The notes under the pieces were generated by a model, which was not told where the DNA came from, searched no databases, and saw nothing but the letters and a program-made list of their open reading frames with translations. A stretch of 59,493 nt of DNA from an uncultured Clostridia bacterium (GTDB lineage Bacteria > Bacillota > Clostridia > Lachnospirales > Lachnospiraceae): contig CAMWKO010000017.1 of NCBI GenBank assembly GCA_947174885.1, positions 1 through 59,493 on the forward strand, given 5' to 3'. Shown here one piece after another: positions 1 through 7,550 of this stretch (position 1 is the first letter of the stretch; every line of letters begins with the position of its first letter). Position numbers and translations under genes: made by a program.

Positions 1-229
1 GTGATATGAAAAGAATTATATTCACCGAGTTGTTTACAACTCGGTGTGCCGAGTGTATAAAATCTGTGATTTTATCCACGAGGCTGTAGTGATATGAAAA
101 GAATTATATTCACCGAGTTGTTTACAACTCGGTGTGCCGAGTGCATAAAATCTGTGATTTTATACAGGAGGCTGTAGTGATATGAAAAGAATTATATTCA
201 CCGAGTTGTTTACAACTCAGTGTGCTGAG
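1..229. repeat. Tandem 88-bp repeat, two full units and one partial
   Basis: Units run 1-88, 89-176 and 177-229. Units 1 and 2 differ at three positions; unit 3 follows them to about 229 and then diverges. Each full unit has two perfect palindromes: one with 10-bp arms CACCGAGTTG/CAACTCGGTG around TTTA (23-46, 111-134; unit 3 copy at 199-222 has one arm mismatch) and one with 8-bp arms ATAAAATC/GATTTTAT around TGT. The array may extend left of the window. There is no spacer variation, so it is not CRISPR. It resembles REP-like or small-RNA repeat arrays; function unknown. Confidence 0.9.
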
Positions 230-247
230 AGGCTTTGTGGTGTATGA
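6..247 (+). other. Three tandem mini-ORFs inside the 88-bp repeats (possible small proteins)
   Basis: Each repeat unit encodes a short ORF starting ATG AAA AGA: 6-89 and 94-177 (27 aa each, beginning MKRIIFTELFTTRCAE and containing a C-A-E-C motif) and 182-247 (21 aa, diverged end). The stop of one is followed 4 nt later by the start of the next. The third has an AGGAGG about 10 nt upstream; the others have weaker GAGG. The reading frame could be a by-product of the palindromes, because the 328-351 palindrome copy lacks the MKRII start. Coding status is therefore unproven. Confidence 0.2.
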
Positions 248-253
248 CCCATC

Positions 254-278
254 CATAAAATTGACAAGCAATTTTATG
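254..278. repeat. Perfect inverted repeat (10-bp arms, 5-nt loop)
   Basis: Arms CATAAAATTG/CAATTTTATG flank ACAAG. It resembles an elongated version of the second palindrome (ATAAAATC/GATTTTAT) of the 88-bp units and lies between the array and the cbiE promoter. No U-tract follows, so it is not a clear terminator. Confidence 0.7.
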
Positions 279-316
279 TTGGATTTATCCACGATATAGT
301 AATGACAGGGAATATA

Positions 317-325
317 TGGTATAAT
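317..325 (+). promoter_or_regulatory. Extended -10 promoter for cbiE
   Basis: TGGTATAAT is a perfect -10 hexamer with an extended TGn. No good -35 lies 17 nt upstream. The expected start, about 332, falls in the palindrome at 328-351, so the cbiE mRNA would begin in or just before a hairpin. Confidence 0.55.
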
Positions 326-327
326 AA

Positions 328-351
328 CACCGAGTTGTTTACAACTCGGTG
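328..351. repeat. Fourth copy of the CACCGAGTTG palindrome
   Basis: This is a perfect copy of the 24-bp palindrome found in the 88-bp repeats, here without the rest of the unit. It sits between the -10 element at 320-325 and the cbiE ribosome site near 374, in the 5' leader. Confidence 0.85.
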
Positions 352-388
352 TACCTCGTAAGTCAAAATTTCAAAGGAGAAATGTTCT

Positions 389-1066
389 ATGAAGATAGTT
401 GCGATTGTAGGAATTGGTATGGGTAATCCTAAAAATATTACTATAGAAGGTATAACGTACATAAAAAATGCAGATATAGTCATAAGCAATGAAAGGCTTT
501 TAAATTCCTTTGGTGACAGCTTTAAGGATGGAGTAAGGGTTGTCAGTCTCAATAATACAAATGAGATTATATGTTTTGTAGAAAACGAGATAATAGCAGA
601 AAATGTGAGTATTGCCATATTAGTGTCAGGTGATACGGGATATTTTAGCGAAGCGGAAAGGATGATACAATCATTTTTAGAAAATCCGGAGGTAGAGGTT
701 AAATCTGTTCCGGGAATATCGTCACTCTCATATTTTTCCAGCAGATTAAATTTATCTTACCACAATGCCTTGAGTGTAAATCTGCATGGAGAAGAGGAAA
801 AAATCATACAGTATGTAGTGACACATAAAAAAGTATTTTGTATAAGCGGTGGAGATGTAGAAATACTTTTGGGAGAACTTATAAAGGCAAGAGCAGATCA
901 TACATTATCGGAGAATATAAGAATATATATAGGAGAGAGACTCTCTTATGAAGATGAGAAGATAATATACAGTACTTTAAAGGATATTCATTTACATAAA
1001 AATGAGATAAAACAAATGTCATCATTAGCAGTATTTTTATTTGAGAACGATGAAGCAGTATTTTAG
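389..1066 (+). CDS. cbiE: Cobalt-precorrin-7 (C5)-methyltransferase CbiE
   Basis: A SAM-dependent tetrapyrrole methylase of anaerobic cobalamin synthesis, 225 aa, cytoplasmic. The N-terminal glycine-rich VGIGMGNP loop, the LVSGDTGYFS motif near residue 75, PGISSLSYFSSRL, the VNLHGEE segment and the late GERLSYEDEKI are the CbiE pattern in order. It matches a stand-alone CbiE; the CbiT decarboxylase half found in CobL-type fusions is absent. The start is ATG 389 with AAAGGAGA about 10 nt upstream. The next gene is unrelated, so this is either the last gene of a cobalamin operon lying to the left or a solitary copy with its own promoter at 317-325. I saw no cobalamin riboswitch in the leader. 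Confidence 0.9.
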   Translation: MKIVAIVGIGMGNPKNITIEGITYIKNADIVISNERLLNSFGDSFKDGVRVVSLNNTNEIICFVENEIIAENVSIAILVSGDTGYFSEAERMIQSFLENPEVEVKSVPGISSLSYFSSRLNLSYHNALSVNLHGEEEKIIQYVVTHKKVFCISGGDVEILLGELIKARADHTLSENIRIYIGERLSYEDEKIIYSTLKDIHLHKNEIKQMSSLAVFLFENDEAVF

Positions 1067-1090
1067 TATAAACTTAAAAATAAAAAATAC

Positions 1091-1140
1091 CAAAGCTCAA
1101 GTAAGTTTTTACTTGACTTTGCAATAAAATATAATAAAAT
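1091..1140 (+). promoter_or_regulatory. Promoter overlapped by an inverted repeat, for the 1241 gene
   Basis: TTGACT at 1113-1118 and TAAAAT at 1135-1140 are 16 nt apart. An imperfect inverted repeat at 1091-1121 (arms CAAAG..CAAGTAA and TTACTTG..CTTTG) covers the -35. It could be an operator or the cbiE terminator; it lacks a + strand U-tract, which favours an operator. Confidence 0.45.
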
Positions 1141-1156
1141 AAATATGTATTTTTTA

Positions 1157-1201
1157 TTCCCACGAGAAACGAGCCAAAGTCGAGCAGGCTTGATGCGGGA
1201 G
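1157..1201 (+). promoter_or_regulatory. Structured 5' leader of the 1241 gene
   Basis: Two nested stems can form: TTCCC 1157-1161 with GGGAG 1197-1201, and CGAGCC 1170-1175 with GGCTTG 1187-1192 (one G-U). The tetramer CGAG occurs three times. The leader from the predicted start near 1147 to the AGGAGG at 1227 is about 80 nt. It fits no riboswitch class I can name. Confidence 0.4.
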
Positions 1202-1240
1202 ATTTGATTAAAAGCACAACACAGCTAGGAGGAAATTTTT

Positions 1241-1810
1241 GTGGCTACTACAGGTGTAAATAACCACCAGAACAAGGAAAATGAAGGTCGTAAGGATTAT
1301 GGTAGGAAATCATACGACAATGACGGACAGAGAGAAAGAAAAACGTTTAGGTCAAGAGAGGACAGACCTCGGGGAGAAAAGACTAAAGAGGACAGACCTG
1401 GAAATGACAGGTTTAAAGATGATAAGTCTAGAGGAGAAAGAAGATTTGATGATAGGTCCAAAGGCGATTTTAAACGTGGTGGAAACTATAGAAATGATAA
1501 TGGTGGCAGTCACAGAGATAATTTTTCTAAAGGCTTTGATAAAGACAAAGATGATTTCAGTGCAAACAGCAGACGTTTTAAACCTGTACAGAAGGATAAT
1601 AAGCCAAAGGAAGCTCAGTCTGAAAAACAGGATATTAAAAATAGATTAGAAAAAGAAAAAAAAGCAATAAAAAAGAAGCAGTCAGAAAATCGTAAGGATT
1701 TAAGAACTGCCAAGCATCAGGTGAAACCTAAGAGAACAGGAAACATTGACTGGACTCGTGAATATGAAAACGGTTCATATGATGATGATGATTTAGATAT
1801 GTATTTATAA
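1241..1810 (+). CDS. Highly charged, intrinsically disordered RG/RD-rich protein, unknown function
   Basis: 189 aa from a GTG start, with AGGAGG about 9 nt upstream. No known domain is recognised. Residues 1 to about 115 are dominated by R, D, K, G, N and S, with repeated RSRED/EDRPG/FKDDKSRGER-type blocks. Residues 125-150 are a Lys/Glu-rich likely helix, and the end is acidic (DDDDLDMY). Almost no hydrophobic residues are present, so it should be unfolded and soluble. The composition resembles the RG-rich tails of DEAD-box RNA helicases, which suggests, but does not show, RNA binding. It is monocistronic, with its own promoter, structured leader and terminator. The other reading frame here (1281-1649) is a shadow of the biased composition. 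Confidence 0.75.
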   Translation: MATTGVNNHQNKENEGRKDYGRKSYDNDGQRERKTFRSREDRPRGEKTKEDRPGNDRFKDDKSRGERRFDDRSKGDFKRGGNYRNDNGGSHRDNFSKGFDKDKDDFSANSRRFKPVQKDNKPKEAQSEKQDIKNRLEKEKKAIKKKQSENRKDLRTAKHQVKPKRTGNIDWTREYENGSYDDDDLDMYL

Positions 1811-1817
1811 TATGATT

Positions 1818-1844
1818 GAAAGGACGAAGTTAATTCGTCCTTTC
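1818..1844 (+). terminator. Hairpin terminator after the disordered protein gene
   Basis: A perfect 11-bp stem GAAAGGACGAA/TTCGTCCTTTC with a GTTAA loop starts 8 nt after the stop codon. The U-tract is short (TTTCTATT). Confidence 0.65.
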
Positions 1845-1908
1845 TATTAGGTTATCTGACTAAAAATAAAGCTTTGTAGCATAATACTATTTAAACAGAG
1901 TAAAAATA

Positions 1909-1937
1909 TTAGAAATTTGGACATCTTATATTATAAT
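1909..1937 (+). promoter_or_regulatory. Sigma-A-type promoter for the Pr6Pr-GNAT-topoisomerase-folC run
   Basis: TTAGAA (1909-1914) and TATAAT (1932-1937) are separated by 17 nt. The start would be about 1944, leaving a 20-nt leader to the ATG at 1965. Confidence 0.6.
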
Positions 1938-1964
1938 TATAAAATAGAAAAGGAGGAGAGGTAT

Positions 1965-2699
1965 ATGTATATTAAAAATCAAACTATTGTATTAACCTAC
2001 AGATTGATTTATATAGGCTTATGTGGATATGGAATTCTGCGCCATTTGAGCGTGTCTGATTCTATTAGAAATATCAATATGCTATCCTACTTTACAATTC
2101 AGAGTAATATATTATGTTTTCTGGTAATGCTTGCAAGTGCTATACATACTATTGTGTGTATTTTAAAGGATAAAGAATTAAAATATCTTAGAGCTTTATC
2201 ATTCTTTAGAGGAATGGCATTTCTTGTTATTACTATTACATTTTTTACCTATAGCATAGTGCTTACCCAGACAGGTTTTACTATGGGCAATGTTACCACT
2301 CACGGTCTTACAATTAATGATTTGTTTGTACATTATATGATTCCGATAATGACATGGATAGATTTTGTATTTTTTCAGCCAAAACCATCCTTTAAAAAAC
2401 TGGACCCAATCAAATGGCTGGGGGCTCCTTTTTTGTATTTTATTTTCATATTAATAAGAGGTAAATATTTTTATACAAGTAAAACCTTAGTAGGAATAAA
2501 AAGATATCCGTATTACTTTCTTGATGTAGGTACATATGGGTATTTATATGTACTTCGATATGCATTTATATTTTTGATTGCATGTATAGTTATGGGATAT
2601 GTCATATGGCTGCTTGATTTTAGTATGGGTCTATTCTATACTAAGCTTACTAACATAAGAAACAGATTAAAAGATAAATTAAGAATTGAGGAAAAGTAG
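1965..2699 (+). CDS. Pr6Pr family (FAR-17a/AIG1-like) membrane protein
   Basis: About 244 aa, with roughly six to seven membrane segments. The YFTIQSNILC motif near the second segment and HYMIPIMTWIDFVFFQPK near the middle, plus a late GTYGYLYVLRY, are the family hallmarks. Its function in bacteria is unknown; eukaryotic relatives include lipid hydrolases of the AIG1 group, which have a Thr/His pair. I chose ATG 1965 because AAGGAGGAGAGG lies just upstream; an in-frame ATG at 1917 has no ribosome site and precedes the predicted transcription start. The stop overlaps the next start by one base (TAGTG), so the GNAT gene is translationally coupled. Confidence 0.8.
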   Translation: MYIKNQTIVLTYRLIYIGLCGYGILRHLSVSDSIRNINMLSYFTIQSNILCFLVMLASAIHTIVCILKDKELKYLRALSFFRGMAFLVITITFFTYSIVLTQTGFTMGNVTTHGLTINDLFVHYMIPIMTWIDFVFFQPKPSFKKLDPIKWLGAPFLYFIFILIRGKYFYTSKTLVGIKRYPYYFLDVGTYGYLYVLRYAFIFLIACIVMGYVIWLLDFSMGLFYTKLTNIRNRLKDKLRIEEK

Positions 2700-3118
2700 T
2701 GTTAGAACTAAAGGAAAATGCACTTAATGAAAATATATATTTATCACTGAGAGAATGTGTAAATTGGAAAAAGCTTTCAGAGCATCAGGCAAAGCAGGCT
2801 ATAGAAAAAAGCTTATTTAATGTGACAGCCTATGTGGACGGTGTGCCGGCAGGTATGGGAAGGGTTATAGGAGATGGAGCAGTCATTTGCTATATACAGG
2901 ATTTAGTAGTTTTACCTGAGTATCAGAAAATGGGAATAGGTAAGGCTATTATGCAGAGACTTATATCATATGTGGAAGGTATAAGAGAAGAGGGGACAGA
3001 AATGATGCTGTGCCTGATGTGTGCTAAAGGAAGAGAAAGCTTTTATGAGAAATTGGGCTTTATAGCAAGACCTACTGATAGCTTAGGACCTGGTATGACA
3101 CAATATCTAAAATATTAG
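2699..3118 (+). CDS. GNAT family N-acetyltransferase
   Basis: 139 aa from GTG. It has the GNAT core: a strand around GMGRVIGDGA, then DLVVLPEYQKMGIGKAIMQRL (motif A, the acetyl-CoA pyrophosphate loop Q-x-x-G-I-G-K, residues about 74-90), and the late FYEKLGFIARP strand (about 118-128). The substrate cannot be told from sequence; the small size suggests a small molecule or protein N-terminus. The start overlaps the last base of the Pr6Pr gene, and the topoisomerase gene follows after 23 nt, so it belongs to the same transcript. Confidence 0.9.
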   Translation: MLELKENALNENIYLSLRECVNWKKLSEHQAKQAIEKSLFNVTAYVDGVPAGMGRVIGDGAVICYIQDLVVLPEYQKMGIGKAIMQRLISYVEGIREEGTEMMLCLMCAKGRESFYEKLGFIARPTDSLGPGMTQYLKY

Positions 3119-3141
3119 TTATTAAATAAAGGAGCAGAGAA

Positions 3142-5064
3142 ATGGCAGCAAAGGTTACAAATACATATGATGCTAATAGTATTTCAGTTTTAGAGGGTTT
3201 AGAGGCTGTTAGGGTAAGACCGGGTATGTATATTGGAAGTGTTTCAACAAAGGGATTAAATCATTTGATATACGAGATTGTAGATAATTCTGTAGATGAA
3301 CACCTGGCAGGCTATTGTGGAAATATTACGGTAACCTTGGAAAAGGACGGAACTGCTACTATTATGGATAACGGCAGAGGTATTCCTGTAGGTATCAATG
3401 AAAAGACGGGAAGACCGGCAGTAGAAGTTGTATATACAGTACTTCATGCAGGCGGAAAATTTGGTGACGGAGGATACAAAATATCAGGCGGACTTCATGG
3501 TGTAGGTGCATCTGTTGTAAATGCACTTTCTGAGTGGCTGGAGGTTACGGTTAAAAGAGATGGTATTGTATATAATCAGCGTTACGAGCGTGGAAGAATT
3601 ATGTATGATTTAAAGGAAGTAGGTACCTGCAGAAAAAATGATACGGGTACAAAGGTTACCTTTCTTCCGGATAAGGATATTTTTGAAAAGACTTATTTTA
3701 AAGCTGATGCTATAAAGAGTCGTCTGCATGAGACTGCTTATCTTAATCCGGAGCTTACCATTACTTTTGTAAATAAGAGATATGACGAAGAAGAGACTAT
3801 AGAATATCATGAGCCTGACGGTTTAAAGGCATATGTAAGAGATATAAATGAGGGAAAAGAAGCGGTCCACGATGTGATTTATTTTAAAAGAAATCAGGAG
3901 GGGATGGAAATAGAAGCAGCCGTTCAGTTTGTAGATGAATTTCAGGAAAATATTATGGGATTCTGTAATAATATCTACACTCAGGAGGGTGGTACACATA
4001 TTACCGGATTTAAAACTAAATTTACCATGGTCATAAATCAGTATGCTAGAGAGCTTGGTATACTTAAGGATAAGGATAACAATTTTACAGGACAGGATGT
4101 AAGATGTGGCATGACGGCAGTAGTAGCAATCAAGCATCCCGACCCGAGATTTGAGGGACAGACAAAGACAAAGCTTGACAATCCTGATGCGGGTAAGGTT
4201 ACTTCGGATGTAGCGGGAGAGGAATTACAGCTGTTTTTTGATAAAAATCTTGATACCTTAAAAAAGGTTATTGCCTGTGCCGAAAAGTCAGCAAAGATAA
4301 GAAAAGCCGAGGAAAAAGCAAAGACAAATCTTTTAAGCAAGCCTAAATTTTCAATTGACAGCAATGGAAAGCTTGCAAACTGTGAAAGCAGAAATCCTGA
4401 GGAGTGCGAAGTATTTATAGTAGAGGGAGATTCTGCAGGCGGTTCGGCTAAAACTGCCAGAAACAGAAGAACACAGGCAATACTTCCAATCAGAGGTAAG
4501 ATTTTAAATGTAGAAAAGGCTACAATGGATAAAGTTCTGGCGAATGCCGAAATAAAAACAATGATTAATTCCTTTGGATGCGGTTTTTCCGAAGGTTATG
4601 GAAATGACTTTGATATTACAAAGCTTAGATACAATAAGATTATTATTATGACCGATGCCGATGTGGATGGTGCTCATATTGCTACACTTTTACTGACATT
4701 TTTCTATAGATTTATGCCGGATCTTATCAACGAAGGACATGTGTATCTTGCTACACCTCCACTGTATAAGGTTGTGCCTAAAAAAGGTGAGGGTGAATAT
4801 TTATATGATGATAAAGCCTTGGAAAAATACAGAAAGACACATACGGGAAGCTTTACCTTACAAAGATACAAGGGTCTTGGTGAAATGGATGCAGAACAGC
4901 TTTGGGAAACTACACTGAATCCGGAAACAAGAATATTAAAGCAGGTAGAAATAGAGGACGCAAGAATGGCATCAGAGGTTACCGGAATGTTAATGGGAAA
5001 TGAAGTTGCCCCTAGACGTTTATTTATTTATGAACATGCCAACGATGCAGAATTAGACGTATAG
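3142..5064 (+). CDS. Type IIA DNA topoisomerase subunit B (GyrB/ParE type)
   Basis: 640 aa ATPase/Toprim subunit that works with the next gene to pass one DNA duplex through another. The GHKL ATPase has DNSVDEHLAG (about 48), DNGRGIP (about 77) and GGLHGVGASVVNALS (about 115). The Toprim domain has EGDSAGGSAK (about 428) and DADVDGAH (about 503), and the C-terminus has QRYKGLGEMDAEQLWETT (about 573). The length fits GyrB or ParE of Firmicutes without the enterobacterial insert. Subtype is uncertain: the pair is not next to dnaA/recF here, and its partner lacks a visible GyrA box, which leans toward the topoisomerase IV-like second pair of clostridia. Start ATG 3142 follows AAAGGAG. Confidence 0.95.
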   Translation: MAAKVTNTYDANSISVLEGLEAVRVRPGMYIGSVSTKGLNHLIYEIVDNSVDEHLAGYCGNITVTLEKDGTATIMDNGRGIPVGINEKTGRPAVEVVYTVLHAGGKFGDGGYKISGGLHGVGASVVNALSEWLEVTVKRDGIVYNQRYERGRIMYDLKEVGTCRKNDTGTKVTFLPDKDIFEKTYFKADAIKSRLHETAYLNPELTITFVNKRYDEEETIEYHEPDGLKAYVRDINEGKEAVHDVIYFKRNQEGMEIEAAVQFVDEFQENIMGFCNNIYTQEGGTHITGFKTKFTMVINQYARELGILKDKDNNFTGQDVRCGMTAVVAIKHPDPRFEGQTKTKLDNPDAGKVTSDVAGEELQLFFDKNLDTLKKVIACAEKSAKIRKAEEKAKTNLLSKPKFSIDSNGKLANCESRNPEECEVFIVEGDSAGGSAKTARNRRTQAILPIRGKILNVEKATMDKVLANAEIKTMINSFGCGFSEGYGNDFDITKLRYNKIIIMTDADVDGAHIATLLLTFFYRFMPDLINEGHVYLATPPLYKVVPKKGEGEYLYDDKALEKYRKTHTGSFTLQRYKGLGEMDAEQLWETTLNPETRILKQVEIEDARMASEVTGMLMGNEVAPRRLFIYEHANDAELDV

Positions 5065-5080
5065 AAAGGTCAGGAAAAAT

Positions 5081-7549
5081 ATGGCTGAACAGATAATTAG
5101 AACAGAATATTCTGAGGTAATGCAGAAGTCATACATTGACTATGCTATGAGTGTAATATGTGCAAGAGCATTACCGGATATAAGAGACGGATTAAAACCG
5201 GTACAAAGAAGAGTACTGTTTGCGATGGATGAGCTGGGACTGAATCATGATAAGCCTCATAGAAAGTCTGCCCGTATTGTGGGTGATACAATGGGTAAGT
5301 ATCATCCGCATGGTGACAGTTCTATCTATGAGTCATTAGTAGTACTTTCACAGGACTTCAAAAAGGGAATGGCACTTGTAGACGGTCATGGAAATTTTGG
5401 CTCCATTGAGGGTGACGGTGCAGCTGCCATGCGTTATACCGAAGCAAAGCTTAAGAAGTTTACACAGGAGGCATATCTTGCTGACTTAGATAAAAACGTT
5501 GTAGACTTTATCCCGAATTTTGATGAAACAGAGAAAGAGCCTGTAGTACTTCCTGTTAGAGTGCCAAATATTCTGATAAACGGTGCAGAGGGTATTGCTG
5601 TAGGTATGACTACAAGTATTCCTACTCATAATCTTTCAGAGGTCGTGGATGCAGTTATTGCATATATGAAAAATGAAAATATTACGACAGAAGAAATTAT
5701 GAAACTTCTTCCGGGACCTGATTTTCCAACAGGAGGTCTTGTTGTAAACAAAAGTGAATTATTAGATATATATAAAACGGGTACAGGAAAAATAAAACTT
5801 CGTGGCAAGGTTGTATTTGAACCGGCAAAGAACAGAACAGAAAAGGATAAGCTTGTTATTACAGAGATTCCTTATACAATGATTGGAGCAAATATTGGAA
5901 AGTTTATTTCCGATATCTGTGATTTGGTTGAAAATAAAAAGACTATGGATATCGTAGATATTTCCAATGAATCTTCAAAGGAAGGTATCAGAATAGTATT
6001 AGAGCTTAAGAAAAATGCTGATATAGAAAATATTAAAAATATGCTCTATAAAAAAACAAAGCTGGAGGATACCTTTGGTGTAAATATGCTTGCTATTGCA
6101 GACGGAAAGCCGGAAACCTTGGGCGTGTTAGATATAATAAGACACAATGTGAATTTCCAGTTTGAAATAAACACCAGAAAATATACTACGCTTTTAAATA
6201 AAGAATTGGAGCAGAAGGAAATTAAAGAGGGTCTTATTAAGGCTTGTAATATTATTGATTTGATTATAGAAATCTTAAGAGGCTCACATAGTTTAAAGGA
6301 TGCTAAGAATTGTCTCATTAATGGCAATACCGATAATATAAAGTTTAAAAATAAGGAATCGGAAATTTATGCCAGCCAGCTTTGCTTTACGGAAAAACAG
6401 GCACAGGCAATTCTGGATTTAAGATTATATAAGTTAATAGGTCTTGAAATTTTAGCATTGGAAAAGGATTATGCCGAAATAGTAAACAGAATAGCCGAGT
6501 ATGAAGAACTGCTTGGTAGCAGAAAATCTATGGCTAAGGCGATTATAAAGGATTTGGAAAAGATTAAAAAGGAATATGGTGTACCCAGAAGAACCGTAAT
6601 TGAAGACGGAAAAGAAGCGGTTTACGAGGAAGCTAAGTTTGTAGAGCAGGAGGTTGTATTCATAATGGATAGATTCTCTTATGCCAAAACTATTGATATT
6701 CCTACTTATGAGAGAAATAAAGAGGCAGTTACTGCTGAAAACAGGTATGTAATCAGATGTTTAAATACTGATAAGCTCTATGTATTTACTGATAACGGTA
6801 ATCTCCATCAGATTAAAATGGAAAAGATGCCATTTGGAAAATTCAGGGATAAAGGTACACCTCTTGATAATTTAGGTAATTATGACAGCAGTGACGAGAA
6901 TATAGTATATGTATGTACGGCAGGAGAAATAGCAGGAAGAAAGCTGTTATTCACTACTAAGGCAGGTATGATGAAGCTGGTGGATGCATCTGAATTTGAG
7001 GCTTCAAAGAGAACCATAGTGGCTACAAAGTTGTCAGCAGACGATAAGATTGCAAATATTTCCATAACAGATGCTACTGCTAATGTAATAGAAACAGAAG
7101 ATAATTTTGTGCCTATTAGCGGTGGCTTTGAAGACGGTGAAATGTTTGATATGGGTATGGATATAGACGGAGATATGATGTCTGTCGGAGAAGACTTTAA
7201 TATGACATTGGACAGCTTTATAGATATGGATACAGGTATTGGTGCTGATAATAATACAGATGATAATGCAGGTAATGGAGATACGGAAGGAGCAATATAT
7301 ACTAATGAAATAGTAGTTATAGAAACTGCTAACGGAATGTTTCTAAGATTTCCACTCAGGGAAATACCTGAAAAGAAAAAAGGAGCAATCGGTGTCAGAG
7401 GTATTAAGCTTAAGGCAGAGGATTATGTTACAAACGTATATGTAATGGATGCGGGCGATACAAAGGTAGTAGAATGTAAGGGGAAAGAAGTAGAGCTAAG
7501 AAGTTTAAAAACAAATAAACGTGGTGCAATGGGTACTAAGAAGGCATAA
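5081..7549 (+). CDS. Type IIA DNA topoisomerase subunit A (GyrA/ParC type)
   Basis: 822 aa DNA-cleaving subunit. The winged-helix/tower part begins with SYIDYAMSVICARALPDIRDGLKPVQ and holds KYHPHGDSSIYE (about 73-84) and AAAMRYTEAKL with the predicted catalytic Tyr119. The C-terminal beta-pinwheel has repeats such as VFTDNGNLHQIK and LFTTKAGMMKLVD. No QRRGGKG-type GyrA box is visible in the first blade, which argues for topoisomerase IV-like activity. An acidic, Met/Asp-rich insert of about 75 residues (roughly 668-741) interrupts the pinwheel; without it the protein would have ParC length. It lies 16 nt after the B subunit gene and 1 nt before folC. Confidence 0.95.
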   Translation: MAEQIIRTEYSEVMQKSYIDYAMSVICARALPDIRDGLKPVQRRVLFAMDELGLNHDKPHRKSARIVGDTMGKYHPHGDSSIYESLVVLSQDFKKGMALVDGHGNFGSIEGDGAAAMRYTEAKLKKFTQEAYLADLDKNVVDFIPNFDETEKEPVVLPVRVPNILINGAEGIAVGMTTSIPTHNLSEVVDAVIAYMKNENITTEEIMKLLPGPDFPTGGLVVNKSELLDIYKTGTGKIKLRGKVVFEPAKNRTEKDKLVITEIPYTMIGANIGKFISDICDLVENKKTMDIVDISNESSKEGIRIVLELKKNADIENIKNMLYKKTKLEDTFGVNMLAIADGKPETLGVLDIIRHNVNFQFEINTRKYTTLLNKELEQKEIKEGLIKACNIIDLIIEILRGSHSLKDAKNCLINGNTDNIKFKNKESEIYASQLCFTEKQAQAILDLRLYKLIGLEILALEKDYAEIVNRIAEYEELLGSRKSMAKAIIKDLEKIKKEYGVPRRTVIEDGKEAVYEEAKFVEQEVVFIMDRFSYAKTIDIPTYERNKEAVTAENRYVIRCLNTDKLYVFTDNGNLHQIKMEKMPFGKFRDKGTPLDNLGNYDSSDENIVYVCTAGEIAGRKLLFTTKAGMMKLVDASEFEASKRTIVATKLSADDKIANISITDATANVIETEDNFVPISGGFEDGEMFDMGMDIDGDMMSVGEDFNMTLDSFIDMDTGIGADNNTDDNAGNGDTEGAIYTNEIVVIETANGMFLRFPLREIPEKKKGAIGVRGIKLKAEDYVTNVYVMDAGDTKVVECKGKEVELRSLKTNKRGAMGTKKA

Positions 7550-7550
7550 T

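Noticed and set aside
1-229. CRISPR array
   Set aside because: The 88-bp units abut with no unique spacers and no cas genes are present.
1-388. Cobalamin riboswitch before cbiE
   Set aside because: I found no B12-box-like sequence; the region is made of the 88-bp repeats and palindromes.
1281-1649. 122-codon ORF overlapping the disordered protein gene in another frame
   Set aside because: No ribosome site; the open frame results from the biased purine-rich composition.
1917-1964. Longer N-terminus for the Pr6Pr protein
   Set aside because: ATG 1917 has no ribosome site and lies before the predicted transcription start; ATG 1965 follows a strong AAGGAGGAG.
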